Of a stretch of DNA of 64,000 nucleotides, positions 1-8,589 are shown in pieces. Made by a program: the position numbers and the translations under genes. The stretch lies in the NCBI GenBank assembly GCA_963762615.1, contig CAVXLG010000013.1:1549970-1613969 (forward strand), in the 5' to 3' direction. A model generated the notes under the pieces. The model worked only from the letters and a program-made list of their open reading frames with translations. It was not told the DNA's origin and did no database searches. Every line of letters starts with the position of its first letter. Positions within the stretch are counted from its first letter, which is position 1. Source of the DNA: PALSA-505 sp963762615 (GTDB taxonomy: Bacteria > Actinomycetota > Actinomycetes > Streptosporangiales > Streptosporangiaceae).

Positions 1-2
1 GA

Positions 3-638
3 GTGGTGGGGGTGCTGGTCGAGCCGATCCAGGGTGAGGCCGGGGTGCTGGTGCCGCCGCCCGGCTTCCTGACCGGAGTGCGCTCGCTGTGCACCGCGCG
101 GGACGCGCTGATGATGGCCGACGAGATCCAGTCCGGGCTGGGCCGGACCGGCGACACCTTCGCCTGCGACCACGAGGACGTGGTGCCCGACATGTACCTG
201 CTGGGCAAGGCGCTCGGCGGCGGCATCGTCCCGGTGTCCGCGGTGGTCTCACGCCGTGACGTGCTCGGCGTTTTCCGGCCGGGCCAGCACGGGTCAACGT
301 TCGGGGGCAACTCGATGGCCTGCGCGGTGGGCCGCGAGGTGATCGCGATGCTGTCCACCGGGGAGTACCAGGAGCGTTCGGCCAAGCTGGGCGCGCACAT
401 GCATGACCGGCTGGCCGCGCTGCCCGCCGACGCGGTGCGCCAGGTACGCGGCCGCGGCCTGTGGGCCGGGCTGGAGTTCGCGTCGCTGTCCGGCCGGGAG
501 GCGTGCGAGCGGCTGGCCTCGCGCGGGGTGCTGGCCAAGGACACGCACGGCACCTCGATCCGGCTGGCGCCGCCGCTGGTGATCAGCGAGCACGACCTGG
601 ACTGGGCGCTGGACCAGATCGAGGAAGTCGTCCGCTAG
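3..638 (+). CDS. rocD: Ornithine--oxo-acid aminotransferase, C-terminal part (5' end outside window)
   Basis: PLP-dependent class III aminotransferase that moves the delta-amino group of ornithine to 2-oxoglutarate in arginine/proline metabolism. The open frame runs in from the window edge, so the N-terminal half is missing (about 211 of roughly 400 residues are present). Visible motifs are MADEIQSGLGRTG, the cofactor-lysine segment LGKALGGG and the following GSTFGGN, which together are typical of RocD rather than of GABA or acetylornithine aminotransferases. The C-terminus is complete and ends in TAG at 638. What precedes it in the genome cannot be seen. Class assignment is firm; ornithine specificity is from motif resemblance. 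Confidence 0.85.
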   Translation: MVGVLVEPIQGEAGVLVPPPGFLTGVRSLCTARDALMMADEIQSGLGRTGDTFACDHEDVVPDMYLLGKALGGGIVPVSAVVSRRDVLGVFRPGQHGSTFGGNSMACAVGREVIAMLSTGEYQERSAKLGAHMHDRLAALPADAVRQVRGRGLWAGLEFASLSGREACERLASRGVLAKDTHGTSIRLAPPLVISEHDLDWALDQIEEVVR

Positions 639-762
639 CCGCCGGATGGCGTCGGCTGGCCGCGGTTGCGCGCTACGGCGGAGCGTCAGCCCCGCTCTGG
701 CCGGCCGGACGTCCGGCCGCGACGGACCGCCCGGGCGGCAGGGTCGAGCCGCCGCAGCCGGG

Positions 763-1260
763 TCAGTCGCCGCTCAGGCGCCGGTACTGGCCGGAGTAGT
801 GCAGCAGCGGGCGGCCGTCCGGCCGGGGCGCGGTGACGCCGATGACCTCGCCGACAACGATGCTGTGATCACCGCCGTCATGCACGGCGGTGGTCCGGCA
901 CTCCAGCGCGGAGAGCGCACCGTCCAGGATGGGCGCGCCGGTCAGCGGCCCGCGATGGTAGGCCACCCCGTCGAGCTGACCCGCCAGCGGCCGCCCGCGG
1001 GTCGCCAGCCAGCGGGATAGCTTCTCCGAGTCCTCGTCGAGCACGCTGGCCGCCCAGGTGCCCGCGGCCAGTACCGCGTCGTGGAAGCGGGCTATCTTCT
1101 CCGCGCAGAACAGCACAAGCGGCGGCTCCAGCGACACCGAGGCGAAGGCGCTGACGGTCATGCTGTGCGGGACGCCCTCGAGGCTGGTGGACACGACCAG
1201 GATGCCGGTGGCGAACCGTCCCGCGGCGAGCCGGAAGGCGGCAGGGTCCACTGCGGTCAT
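763..1260 (-). CDS. Flavin reductase-like FMN-binding protein
   Basis: 165-residue protein of the flavin reductase/FMN-binding split-barrel family (HpaC/NTAB-type), which usually supplies reduced flavin to a partner monooxygenase. Seen: the N-terminal GRFATGILVVST segment, the SVSLEPPLVLFC strand and a C-terminal HYSGQYR, all in family order and at family length. I chose ATG at 1260 because the family domain begins right after it; an upstream in-frame start at 1410 would add 50 low-complexity residues that overlap the neighbouring gene. The next gene upstream ends 22 bases away, so it may be co-transcribed with the DUF6113/mshB pair. No partner monooxygenase is adjacent, so the physiological role is open. 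Confidence 0.8.
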   Translation of the reverse strand: MTAVDPAAFRLAAGRFATGILVVSTSLEGVPHSMTVSAFASVSLEPPLVLFCAEKIARFHDAVLAAGTWAASVLDEDSEKLSRWLATRGRPLAGQLDGVAYHRGPLTGAPILDGALSALECRTTAVHDGGDHSIVVGEVIGVTAPRPDGRPLLHYSGQYRRLSGD

Positions 1261-1282
1261 TCGCGGGTCCAGATCCAGGTCC

Positions 1283-1738
1283 TCATGCCGGTAACCGTCC
1301 CCACCTGCGGCGCGGGAGCCCGGACCGCGGCCGGATCGAGACCACGAACGTCGCCCCCAGGCCGAGCAGCGCGCACGCCGACCCGCCGTAGAGAAACCAC
1401 TCGCCCGCACTCGTGTTCGCGATGATCACGCTGCCGGTGGCGTCCGGCATGGCCAGCCCGAACACCGCGATGAACCAGCCGATCGCCGGGACCAGCGCGC
1501 CGGCCAGCCCCCCCATCGCCCGGCCGGCCAGCGCGCAGGTGAGGAAGATGGCGACGGCGAAACCGATGGCGGCCAGCGGGACCTGGCCGACCACGGCGCG
1601 GCTGTGCTGGAACGAGCCGATCACGCCCTCGGCGAGTCCGACCAGGAAAAGCATCGCGTAGGCGCCGCCGGTGATGAAGGCGCCCGCATGGCTGCGGGAC
1701 CGCTGCGAGGCCGGCGGCGGCAGCTGCGTGATTCCCAC
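1283..1738 (-). CDS. Small integral membrane protein, DUF6113-like
   Basis: About 151 residues with four predicted hydrophobic helices (around FITGGAYAMLFLVGL, VPLAAIGFAVAIFL, LVPAIGWFIAVFGL and WFLYGGSACALLGLG). Function is unknown. In Streptomyces and relatives a membrane protein of this type sits directly after mshB, as here, which is the main reason for the assignment. GTG at 1738 is chosen as start because it lies just downstream of the corrected end of mshB and precedes the first helix; the ribosome-binding site is weak. The frame is open further upstream, but that part overlaps mshB in another frame and is not credible protein. Confidence 0.6.
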   Translation of the reverse strand: MGITQLPPPASQRSRSHAGAFITGGAYAMLFLVGLAEGVIGSFQHSRAVVGQVPLAAIGFAVAIFLTCALAGRAMGGLAGALVPAIGWFIAVFGLAMPDATGSVIIANTSAGEWFLYGGSACALLGLGATFVVSIRPRSGLPRRRWGRLPA

Positions 1739-1793
1739 GGGCAGCAGGGTATCTCGCGGGTGCTCGCGGCCAGACCGGCCACCGGCCACGGCC

Positions 1794-2568
1794 CTAGCTG
1801 ATCCCGGCGAACAGATCGTGCTCGCGGCCCGCTGCCCGGGCGCCCGGCGGCCCGGCCTGGCAGGCTGTAGCACTCGCGGCCGGCCGCCGTCTGGCGTATC
1901 CGGTTGGACAGCGCGAAGTGGTCACCGTCCAGCAAGGTGATCTGCGTCGCGTGCGCGCGCATCGCGGCCAGCTTGGCCGGCAGGTACCCGGTTCCGTCGA
2001 TCTCGGCCGTCACCGGCGCCGAGCCGCACCTGGCCGTGGCGTAGAACTTGGCTACCGGCCACCGCGTCCCCGCCGTGAGCTGGAAGGCCCGCCAGGCCAC
2101 CCGGTGCGCCTGGATGTGATCGGGGTGACCGTAGCCGCCGTCGGCGTCGTAGCTGATCATCACCTGCGGGCGGACCTCGCCGATCACGGTGAGCAGAGCG
2201 TCCGCGGCCTCGCCCGGATCGGCCCGCCAGAAGGATCCGGGCGCGTCATTGCCCGGCGTGCCCATCATTCCCGAGTCACGCCACCGGCCCGCGCCGCCGA
2301 GGAAACGGTGGTCGGTCACGCCCAGCGCGGCGCACGCGGCGGCGAGTTCGCCGATCCGGTACTCGCCCAGGCGGTCGTCACGGTCGGCCGCCAGGTGCGC
2401 CAGATCGGCGGGGATGATCTCGCCCAGCTCGCCCAGCGTGCAGGTGACGAGGGTGACCCGCGCGCCCTGCGCGGCGTACTTCGCCATCGTCGCGCCGGTG
2501 CCGATCGACTCGTCATCGGGGTGCGCGTGCACGAGCAGCAGCCTGCGATCAGCCGGCGATGAGGTCAT
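1794..2568 (-). CDS. mshB: MshB, GlcNAc-Ins deacetylase of mycothiol biosynthesis (3' frameshift)
   Basis: Zinc-dependent deacetylase that removes acetate from GlcNAc-inositol, the second step in mycothiol synthesis, in the cytosol. The start MTSSPADRR at 2568 is followed by the metal motif AHPDDE (residues 15-20) and a later GYGHPDHIQ that supplies the third ligand; family order and length fit MshB. The frame holding the catalytic part runs on to 1621 through the next gene without a natural end. One frame over, a short stretch reads REHDLFAGIS followed by TAG at 1794-1796, which resembles the usual MshB C-terminus (DLFAGL). I therefore place a one-base insertion at roughly 1830-1870 and end the gene at 1794. 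Identity is firm; whether the frame break is real or an assembly error is not known. Confidence 0.85.
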
Positions 2569-2711
2569 GTCGCCGAGGGTAGCGGCGGAAGTGTAGCCAG
2601 TGTCACACCCGCGAAAGGCCACCCCACGGCGCATGCTGAGGTGGACTGGAATAAGTTGATCGGCAGCCCAGGACCGCCGGGCGGCCGCACGCGTAGCAAG
2701 GACGTCGAGCC

Positions 2712-3518
2712 ATGACGCAGGCAACGGTTTCGTCATCCAGAACTCGGGCGCAGATAGCGGACAAGACGCTGCGCAAGGATCCGTGGTGGCGGGCGCCGGC
2801 CGTCACGTTCGTCGCGCTGACCGTCTGGGTGGCCTATGCGACCGTGCGCGTGTTCATGGGCCACTGGTACTGGGTGCCCGCGTACCACTACCTGACGCCG
2901 TTCTACTCGCCGTGCGTCAGCGGCGAGTGCGCGCCCGGGTCAAGCAGCCTGGGCCAGTGGTTCCCGGCGGTGCCGCCGATCATCCCGTACGCGATCGTGT
3001 CGCTGCCGTTCGTGCTCGGCTTCCGGCTCAGCTGCTACTACTACCGGCGGGCCTACTACCGCGCGTTCTGGCAGGCGCCGCCCGCCTGTGCCGTGCGCGA
3101 ACCGCACAAGTCCTACACCGGCGAGACCAGGTTCCCGCTGATCCTGCAGAACCTGCACCGCTACTTCCTCTACATCGCGGTCCCGATCGCGGTACTGCTG
3201 ACCTATGACCTGACGCAGGCGTTCCGCGGTCCCGACGGCGACTTCGGACTCGGGCTCGGCACGCTGATCATGCTGGTGAATGTGGTCCTGATCTGGGCGT
3301 ACACGCTGTCCTGCCACTCGTGCCGGCACATCACAGGCGGCAGGCTGAAGAACTTCTCCGCGCATCCGGTCCGATACTGGATCTGGACACAGATCTCGAA
3401 GCTGAACGCGCGGCACATGCTGTTCGCATGGCTCTCGCTCGGCACGCTGATGCTGACGGACCTCTACATCTGGCTGGTATCGGCCGGCGTCTTCAGCGAT
3501 CCGCGGATCTTCAACTGA
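2712..3518 (+). CDS. Succinate dehydrogenase membrane anchor subunit (Sdh1-type)
   Basis: 268-residue membrane protein with about five transmembrane helices, immediately before sdhA and sdhB, so it is taken as the quinone-reacting anchor of the complex. Two helices flank positions 30-50 and 90-115, and three more lie in the C-terminal half (SIAVPIAVLL-like, LGTLIMLVNVVLIW, MLFAWLSLGTLMLTDLYIW). Several histidines inside or near the helices (HWYW, LHRYFLY, CHSCRH, NARHML) are candidate haem ligands. It resembles the anchor of the actinobacterial Sdh1 complexes rather than classic SdhC plus SdhD. It ends 10 bases before the sdhA start, as expected in one operon. No separate SdhD gene is present. 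Confidence 0.8.
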   Translation: MTQATVSSSRTRAQIADKTLRKDPWWRAPAVTFVALTVWVAYATVRVFMGHWYWVPAYHYLTPFYSPCVSGECAPGSSSLGQWFPAVPPIIPYAIVSLPFVLGFRLSCYYYRRAYYRAFWQAPPACAVREPHKSYTGETRFPLILQNLHRYFLYIAVPIAVLLTYDLTQAFRGPDGDFGLGLGTLIMLVNVVLIWAYTLSCHSCRHITGGRLKNFSAHPVRYWIWTQISKLNARHMLFAWLSLGTLMLTDLYIWLVSAGVFSDPRIFN

Positions 3519-3528
3519 GGCAGGCGGC

Positions 3529-5484
3529 ATGACGGACATCGAGCGGCACTCCTACGACGTCGTGGTCATCGGCGCGGGCGGCTCCGGGCTGCGCGCGGCG
3601 ATCGAAGCCCGGCTGCGCGGCAAGAAGACGGCGATCATCTCCAAGTCGCTGTTCGGCAAGGCGCACACGGTGATGGCCGAGGGCGGCGCCGCCGCGGCGA
3701 TGGGCAACGTCAACCCCCGTGACAACTCGCAGGTGCATTTCCGCGACACGATCCGCGGCGGCAAGTTCCTGAACAACTGGCGGATGGCCGAGCTGCACGC
3801 GAACGAGGCCCCGGACCGGGTCTGGGAGCTGGAGGCCTGGGGCGCGCTGTTCGACCGGACCAAGGACGGCAAGATCAGCCAGCGGAACTTCGGCGGCCAC
3901 GAGTACCCGCGGCTGGCGCACGTCGGCGACCGGACCGGCCTGGAGATGATCCGGACGCTGCAGCAGAAGGTGGTGGCGCTGCAGCAGGAGGACGCCGTCT
4001 CGCTCGGCGATCCCGAGGCCATGGTCAAGGTCTTCGCCGAGACCACGATCACCCGGCTGGTCCTTGCCGGCCCCGGGGAAGGACCCCCCGGCCCCCCCGG
4101 CAGTGACGGCAACCGGGTCGCCGGCGCGTTCGGGTACGCCCGGGACAGCGGCGCGTTCGTGCTGTTCGAGGCGCCGGCTGTGGTGCTGGCCACCGGGGGC
4201 ATCGGCAAGGCTTACAAGGTCACCTCCAACTCGTGGGAATACACCGGCGACGGCCACGCGCTCGCGCTGCTGGCCGGCGCGAAGCTGCTGAACATGGAGT
4301 TCGTCCAGCTGCACCCGACCGGGATGGTCTGGCCGCCGTCGGTGAAGGGACTGCTGGTCACCGAGTCGGTGCGCGGCGACGGCGGCGTGCTGCGCAACTC
4401 CGATGGCGAGCGGTTCATGTTCGACTACGTGCCGGACGTGTTCCGGGCGCAGTACGCGCAGACCGAAGAAGAGGCCGACCGCTGGTACGCCGACCCGGAC
4501 CACAACCGGCGGCCGCCCGAGCTGCTGCCCCGCGACGAGGTGGCCCGGTCGATCAATTCGGAGGTGAAGGCGGGCCGCGGCTCACCGCACGACGGCGTCT
4601 TCCTGGACATAGCCAGCCGGCTGCCCGCCGAGGAGATCCTGCGCCGGCTGCCGTCCATGTACCACCAGTTCAAGGAGCTGGCCGACGTCAACATCACCAA
4701 GGAGCCGATGGAGGTCGGGCCGACCTGTCACTACGTGATGGGCGGCGTCGAGGTGGACCCGGACACCGCCGCGGCGGCCGTGCCCGGCCTGTTCGCGGCG
4801 GGCGAGGTCTCCGGCGGCATGCACGGCTCCAACCGGCTCGGCGGGAACTCGCTGTCCGACCTGCTCGTCTTCGGCCGCAGGGCGGGCATCGGAGCCGCGG
4901 ACTACCTCGACCGACTTGCCGTGCGGCCGGTGGCTGCCCAGGCCGACCTGGCGGCCGCGGCCGAGGAGGCCATCGCGCCGCTGGAGCGGGACGCCGGCGA
5001 GAACCCGTACGCCGTGCACGCGGAGCTGCAGGACGTCATGACCAACCTGGTCGGCCTGATCCGTACCGAGAAGGAGATGGTGCAGGCCCTGGCCGAGCTG
5101 GACAAGCTCAAGGAGCGGACGCGCAAGATCGGCGCGGGCGGCGGGCGCGGCTACAACCCCGGCTGGCACCTGGCCCTCGACCTGCGGAACATGCTGCTGG
5201 TGGCCGAGTGCGTCGCGATCGCGGCCCTGGAGCGGCAGGAGAGCCGCGGCGGCCACACCCGCGATGACTTCCCGCAGATGTCGCCGGAGTGGCGGAAGGT
5301 CAGCCTGATCTGCGCGCTCGCGGGTGACCGGGTAGAGCTGACCAGGCAGCCGCTGACGCCGATGCGTCCCGGACTGCTCGCGCTGTTCGACCGCGCCGAA
5401 CTGAAGAAGTACCTGACCGAGGACGAGCTACCTGCCGAGGCGGCGGAGAACGCCGAGGCCGTCGCGCCGGAGGAGACGCACTGA
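3529..5484 (+). CDS. sdhA: Succinate dehydrogenase/fumarate reductase flavoprotein subunit
   Basis: 651-residue FAD subunit that oxidises succinate to fumarate at the cytoplasmic face of the membrane and passes electrons to SdhB. Visible: N-terminal dinucleotide fold VVIGAGGSGLRAA (residues 13-25), the covalent-FAD histidine in FGKAHT (His46), substrate-site segments HPTGMVWP and RGDGGVLRN, and the C-terminal FAD motif GEVSGGMHGSNRLGGNSL. Length matches the actinobacterial family. The stop TGA overlaps the sdhB ATG by one base, indicating translational coupling. No missing catalytic residues are seen. Confidence 0.95.
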   Translation: MTDIERHSYDVVVIGAGGSGLRAAIEARLRGKKTAIISKSLFGKAHTVMAEGGAAAAMGNVNPRDNSQVHFRDTIRGGKFLNNWRMAELHANEAPDRVWELEAWGALFDRTKDGKISQRNFGGHEYPRLAHVGDRTGLEMIRTLQQKVVALQQEDAVSLGDPEAMVKVFAETTITRLVLAGPGEGPPGPPGSDGNRVAGAFGYARDSGAFVLFEAPAVVLATGGIGKAYKVTSNSWEYTGDGHALALLAGAKLLNMEFVQLHPTGMVWPPSVKGLLVTESVRGDGGVLRNSDGERFMFDYVPDVFRAQYAQTEEEADRWYADPDHNRRPPELLPRDEVARSINSEVKAGRGSPHDGVFLDIASRLPAEEILRRLPSMYHQFKELADVNITKEPMEVGPTCHYVMGGVEVDPDTAAAAVPGLFAAGEVSGGMHGSNRLGGNSLSDLLVFGRRAGIGAADYLDRLAVRPVAAQADLAAAAEEAIAPLERDAGENPYAVHAELQDVMTNLVGLIRTEKEMVQALAELDKLKERTRKIGAGGGRGYNPGWHLALDLRNMLLVAECVAIAALERQESRGGHTRDDFPQMSPEWRKVSLICALAGDRVELTRQPLTPMRPGLLALFDRAELKKYLTEDELPAEAAENAEAVAPEETH

Positions 5485-6266
5485 TGGGTTACCAGGCTCA
5501 GCTCCAGATCTGGCGCGGCGACGCCGGCCGCGGCGAGCTCACCGACTACAAGGTCGAGGTCAACGAGGGCGAGGTCGTCCTGGACGTGCTGCACCGGCTG
5601 CAGGCCACGCAGGCCGGCGACCTGGCCGTCCGGTGGAATTGCAAGGCAGGCAAGTGCGGTTCCTGCTCGATGGAGATCAACGGGCGGCCCCGGCTGGCCT
5701 GCATGACCCGGATGTCAACGTTCGGGGAAGACGAGATCCTGACGATCACGCCGTTGCGCACCTTCCCGGTCATCCGGGATCTGGTCACCGACGTCTCGCT
5801 CAACTACGAGAAAGCACGAGAGATACCGTCGTTCACGCCCGACCCGGCCATCAAGCCGGGACAGTTCCGGATGCAGCAGAAGGACGTGAACCGGTCGCAG
5901 GAGTTCCGCAAGTGCATCGAGTGCTTCCTGTGTCAGAACACGTGCCATGTGATCCGGGACCACACGGACAACGAGGCCGCGTTCGCCGGCCCTCGGTTCC
6001 TGATGCGGGTCGCCGAGCTCGAGATGCACCCCGCGGACACCGCGGACCGGCGCGAGATCGCGCAGGACGACTTCGGGCTCGGCTACTGCAACATCACCAA
6101 ATGCTGCACCGACGTCTGCCCCGAGCAGATCAAGATCACCGACAACGCGCTGATCCCGATGAAGGAGCGCGTGGTCGGGCGCAAGTACGATCCGCTGGTC
6201 TGGCTCGGCTCGAAGATCAGCCGCAGGCAGGCCACGGACACGCCCCCCATTCCCGGTAAAAAATAG
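5484..6266 (+). CDS. sdhB: Succinate dehydrogenase iron-sulfur subunit
   Basis: 260-residue electron-transfer subunit linking SdhA to the membrane anchor. It shows the [2Fe-2S] cysteine set CKAGKCGSC plus a later Cys (RLACM), the [4Fe-4S] motif CIECFLCQNTC, and CNITKCCTDVCP for the remaining cluster ligands. Start ATG overlaps the sdhA stop (ATGA), so synthesis of the two is coupled. Ends in KK followed by TAG. A stem-loop 14 bases downstream (6280-6301) probably ends the operon. Confidence 0.95.
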   Translation: MGYQAQLQIWRGDAGRGELTDYKVEVNEGEVVLDVLHRLQATQAGDLAVRWNCKAGKCGSCSMEINGRPRLACMTRMSTFGEDEILTITPLRTFPVIRDLVTDVSLNYEKAREIPSFTPDPAIKPGQFRMQQKDVNRSQEFRKCIECFLCQNTCHVIRDHTDNEAAFAGPRFLMRVAELEMHPADTADRREIAQDDFGLGYCNITKCCTDVCPEQIKITDNALIPMKERVVGRKYDPLVWLGSKISRRQATDTPPIPGKK

Positions 6267-6279
6267 GACTGCGCGGCGC

Positions 6280-6301
6280 CGGCGTTTTCACCGAAACGCC
6301 G
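6280..6301 (+). terminator. Stem-loop after sdhB
   Basis: An 8-bp perfect stem (CGGCGTTT at 6280-6287 paired with AAACGCCG at 6294-6301) with a six-base loop, placed 14 bases after the sdhB stop and before the uppP start. There is no clear run of T afterwards, so it may work as an actinobacterial hairpin terminator of the I-shaped type. Pairing is seen directly; function is inferred from position. Confidence 0.6.
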
Positions 6302-6393
6302 ACCATGCCGTCCCGGCCGCATACCATGTAGCCCCGCCCTACCGGATAGCCCGCCCTTCCGGAAACCCCGCCCGACCGCGCTGAGGGGATTAC

Positions 6394-7417
6394 GTGTCGC
6401 ACCTGACCTATGCCGAGGCCATCGTCGTCGGGGCCATCCAGGGCGTGACCGAGCTGTTCCCCGTCTCCAGCCTCGGCCACAACGTGCTGATACCGGCGCT
6501 CGTTGGCGGCAGCTGGGCCAAGGACCTGAACGTCTCGAAGTCCGAGTCCCCGTACCTGGCGTTCATCGTGGGCCTGCACGTCGCCACAGCGATCGGGATG
6601 ATCGTCTATTTCTGGCGCGACTGGCTGCGGATCATCGGCGGGTTCTTCTCCTCGCTGCGCGACCGCCAGGTGGTCACCTCCGACCAGCGGCTGGCCTGGA
6701 TGATCATCCTGGCGACCATTCCGGTCGGCATCGTCGGCCTGGCGGCCGAGCACACGTTCCGGGTGATCTTCGGCAAGGCGATCATCGCCGGGTACTTGCT
6801 GATCGCCAACGGCCTGATCCTCTACGCCGGGGAGCGGTGGCGGCCGCGGTCCTCCAGGGTCGCCGACGAGCGGGAGGCCGAGGAACGCGAGCGCGAGGAA
6901 CGGCACGAGAACACGGCCGAGCGGGAGTACGCCACCGTGCCGGCCGGGCAGCGGGTGGCCGGCCAGGCACGCCTCCGGCCAGCAGGCCGTCCGGCAGCGG
7001 GAGATCTCCGATGCGATGCGCGCGGACCGGCGGCTGGCGCAGGTGGGCTACCGGCAGGCCCTGGTCATCGGGGCAACGCAGGTCCTCGCCCTGCTGGCCG
7101 GGATCAGCCGCGACGGCGTCGTCATGGTCGGCGGCATGTTCCGCGGGCTGTCCCGGGGGGATGCGGCGAGATTCTCGTTCCTGCTGTCGGCGCCGGTGAT
7201 CCTGGCCGCGGGCGTGCTCAAGGTGCCGGACCTGCTGGGCTCGCTCGGCAACGGCATCCGCGGGCAGATCCTGGCCGGCAGCATCTTCTCCGGGCTCGGC
7301 GCCTACGTGTCCGTGCGCTTCCTGATGCAGTACTTCCGGACCCGCACGCTCTACCCGTTCGCGATCTACTGCTTCGTGTTCGGGCTGGGCAGCGTCATCT
7401 ACCTCAACGTGAAGTGA
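6394..7417 (+). CDS. uppP: Undecaprenyl-diphosphatase UppP/BacA, with a frameshift
   Basis: Membrane enzyme that converts undecaprenyl diphosphate to the monophosphate carrier lipid for cell-wall synthesis. N-terminal signature VTELFPVSSLGH is present, then several transmembrane segments. The GTG-started frame loses sense at roughly 6960-6990; the next frame continues sensibly (QQAVRQREISDAM onward) and ends at 7417 with the second signature GISRDG and further helices. One extra base in the Arg/Glu-rich cytoplasmic loop explains the break. The usual GISRSG motif reads GISRDG here: the arginine is kept and the second serine is Asp. GTG at 6394 has a GAGGGG ribosome site before it. A real pseudogene cannot be ruled out from sequence alone. 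Confidence 0.8.
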
Positions 7418-7419
7418 TT

Positions 7420-7599
7420 TCAGCCGCGTTCCCGCGGGTTGCCGGGCACCGTCAGCACGAGCTGGACCATGATGACGGTGATCTTGTACTTGATTTCGAT
7501 CCGGCGGTGCAGCCACAGCGTGCCGAGCCCGGCCAGGGTCACCTTGGTGTTCGGCGCCACGTGCGCGCCGATGCCCGGATGCCCGGCCACCGCCGCCCG
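7420..7599 (-). pseudogene. Fragment resembling the C-terminus of a choice-of-anchor P family protein
   Basis: A short minus-strand stretch reads AHVAPNTKVTLAGLGTLW, then a strand-rich tail ending VLTVPGNPRERG and TGA at 7420-7422. From memory this resembles the end of choice-of-anchor P surface proteins of actinomycetes (PNT..LPG.GTLWLHR pattern). An in-frame TAA lies just upstream near 7600, so only the last 50-odd codons survive. It may be a remnant of a larger surface-protein gene displaced by the low-GC neighbour. GTG at 7560 could in principle start a 46-residue peptide. The assignment is tentative. Confidence 0.3.
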
Positions 7600-7627
7600 T
7601 TACGAGCAGAACCTTTGGGAATGCTGC

Positions 7628-8410
7628 TCAGTTCCTTCGCTCCCAGCTGTTGCTGAAGGACGACGACGAGGTGGTGGAGGTGACCGCGCTGGGCTGTACG
7701 TCCACCTGGCCGGTAATCACCCCGTACTGCACCAGCTGGGTGATGTTCCATTTGGTCGTGGTGAGGGGGCCAGAGCCGGTGACTCCGTTAGGGGTCAGCT
7801 TGACCGTGATGAAGTTGATCGCACCGAAGTCGGCCGTGCCCAAGCCTCTGACATTGCCCTGTGTGACTACTTCGGCAGTAGAGATCCCGCAGCCGGTAGC
7901 CGTGCAGCTGTTGACCCCGGAAAACGAAGCGCCGGAAGTGCGGTCTTTGACGATAAACTGGTCCTGCGCTGTGGCCTGGTCGTAATATACGCTGGCGCTC
8001 ATCAGGTCGCCGGGACTGACCGTCATTACGACATTAGGACCAGATCCGGGCTCCCATATGGCTCCTTGGTAAATTGCTGTAGGATTGCTTGGCCCGGTGC
8101 AAAATTCATCTAGGCCTGCAGCATTGATGTCACCGTCTGTATAGCCACCGAGCCCAACGAAGTGATAGACAGATGATGCTGGGGTGGTCGCGCAGTTGAG
8201 GGCGGGTACGGTGAAGGTGGCCGTCACATATTTAGATCCTTTACCGTTCCTGGCAGTGGCGACATAACCTGTCCAGTAATCATTCTTCACCGTGACCACG
8301 CCGGCAGCGTGTGCGGTGACAGAGGCTGACCCAGATGATGCTTGTGCTGCTGGTACGCCGAGCAGCAGCGTCCCAGCTGCCGCAGCTCCCAGGAAGACCG
8401 TTCTCCGCAT
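7628..8410 (-). CDS. Secreted G1 (eqolisin)-like family protein, probably lacking the catalytic glutamine
   Basis: About 260 residues with a Sec signal peptide (MRRTVFLGAAAAGTLLLG ending near AQA) and an all-beta domain like the peptidase G1/A4 family: YWTGYVA, VTATFTVPALNC, FVGLGGYTDG, AIYQGAIWEPG and MTVSPGDLMSASV occur in family order. The family catalytic pair is Gln and Glu. The Glu-like position is kept in IWEPG, but where Gln is expected the sequence reads NAAGLDE, so activity is doubtful. ATG at 8410 follows GGGGAAAG; ATG at 8422 is the alternative. The gene is clearly lower in GC than its surroundings, with codons ending in A or T, which suggests recent acquisition. Confidence 0.6.
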   Translation of the reverse strand: MRRTVFLGAAAAGTLLLGVPAAQASSGSASVTAHAAGVVTVKNDYWTGYVATARNGKGSKYVTATFTVPALNCATTPASSVYHFVGLGGYTDGDINAAGLDEFCTGPSNPTAIYQGAIWEPGSGPNVVMTVSPGDLMSASVYYDQATAQDQFIVKDRTSGASFSGVNSCTATGCGISTAEVVTQGNVRGLGTADFGAINFITVKLTPNGVTGSGPLTTTKWNITQLVQYGVITGQVDVQPSAVTSTTSSSSFSNSWERRN

Positions 8411-8589
8411 GGCTTTCCCCATTGGCCGTGGGCAACGCCTCATGCCCTGCCCCCCATCACGGCCAAGTAGAACACTTGGCGAGTCGCTTGCCCAAAGCGT
8501 GTGGATCTCCACGTTTACCGCCGGCCCGGCTCGGCCCTAGCTTCCCGGTAAGGGCCGCGCGGCCCCGACCAGTTCACGGGGAGGCCAGC

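Noticed and set aside
3511..5256. Long minus-strand open frames opposite sdhA and sdhB
   Set aside because: Compositional shadows of high-GC codon bias; no start signals or family features, and the plus-strand genes are certain.
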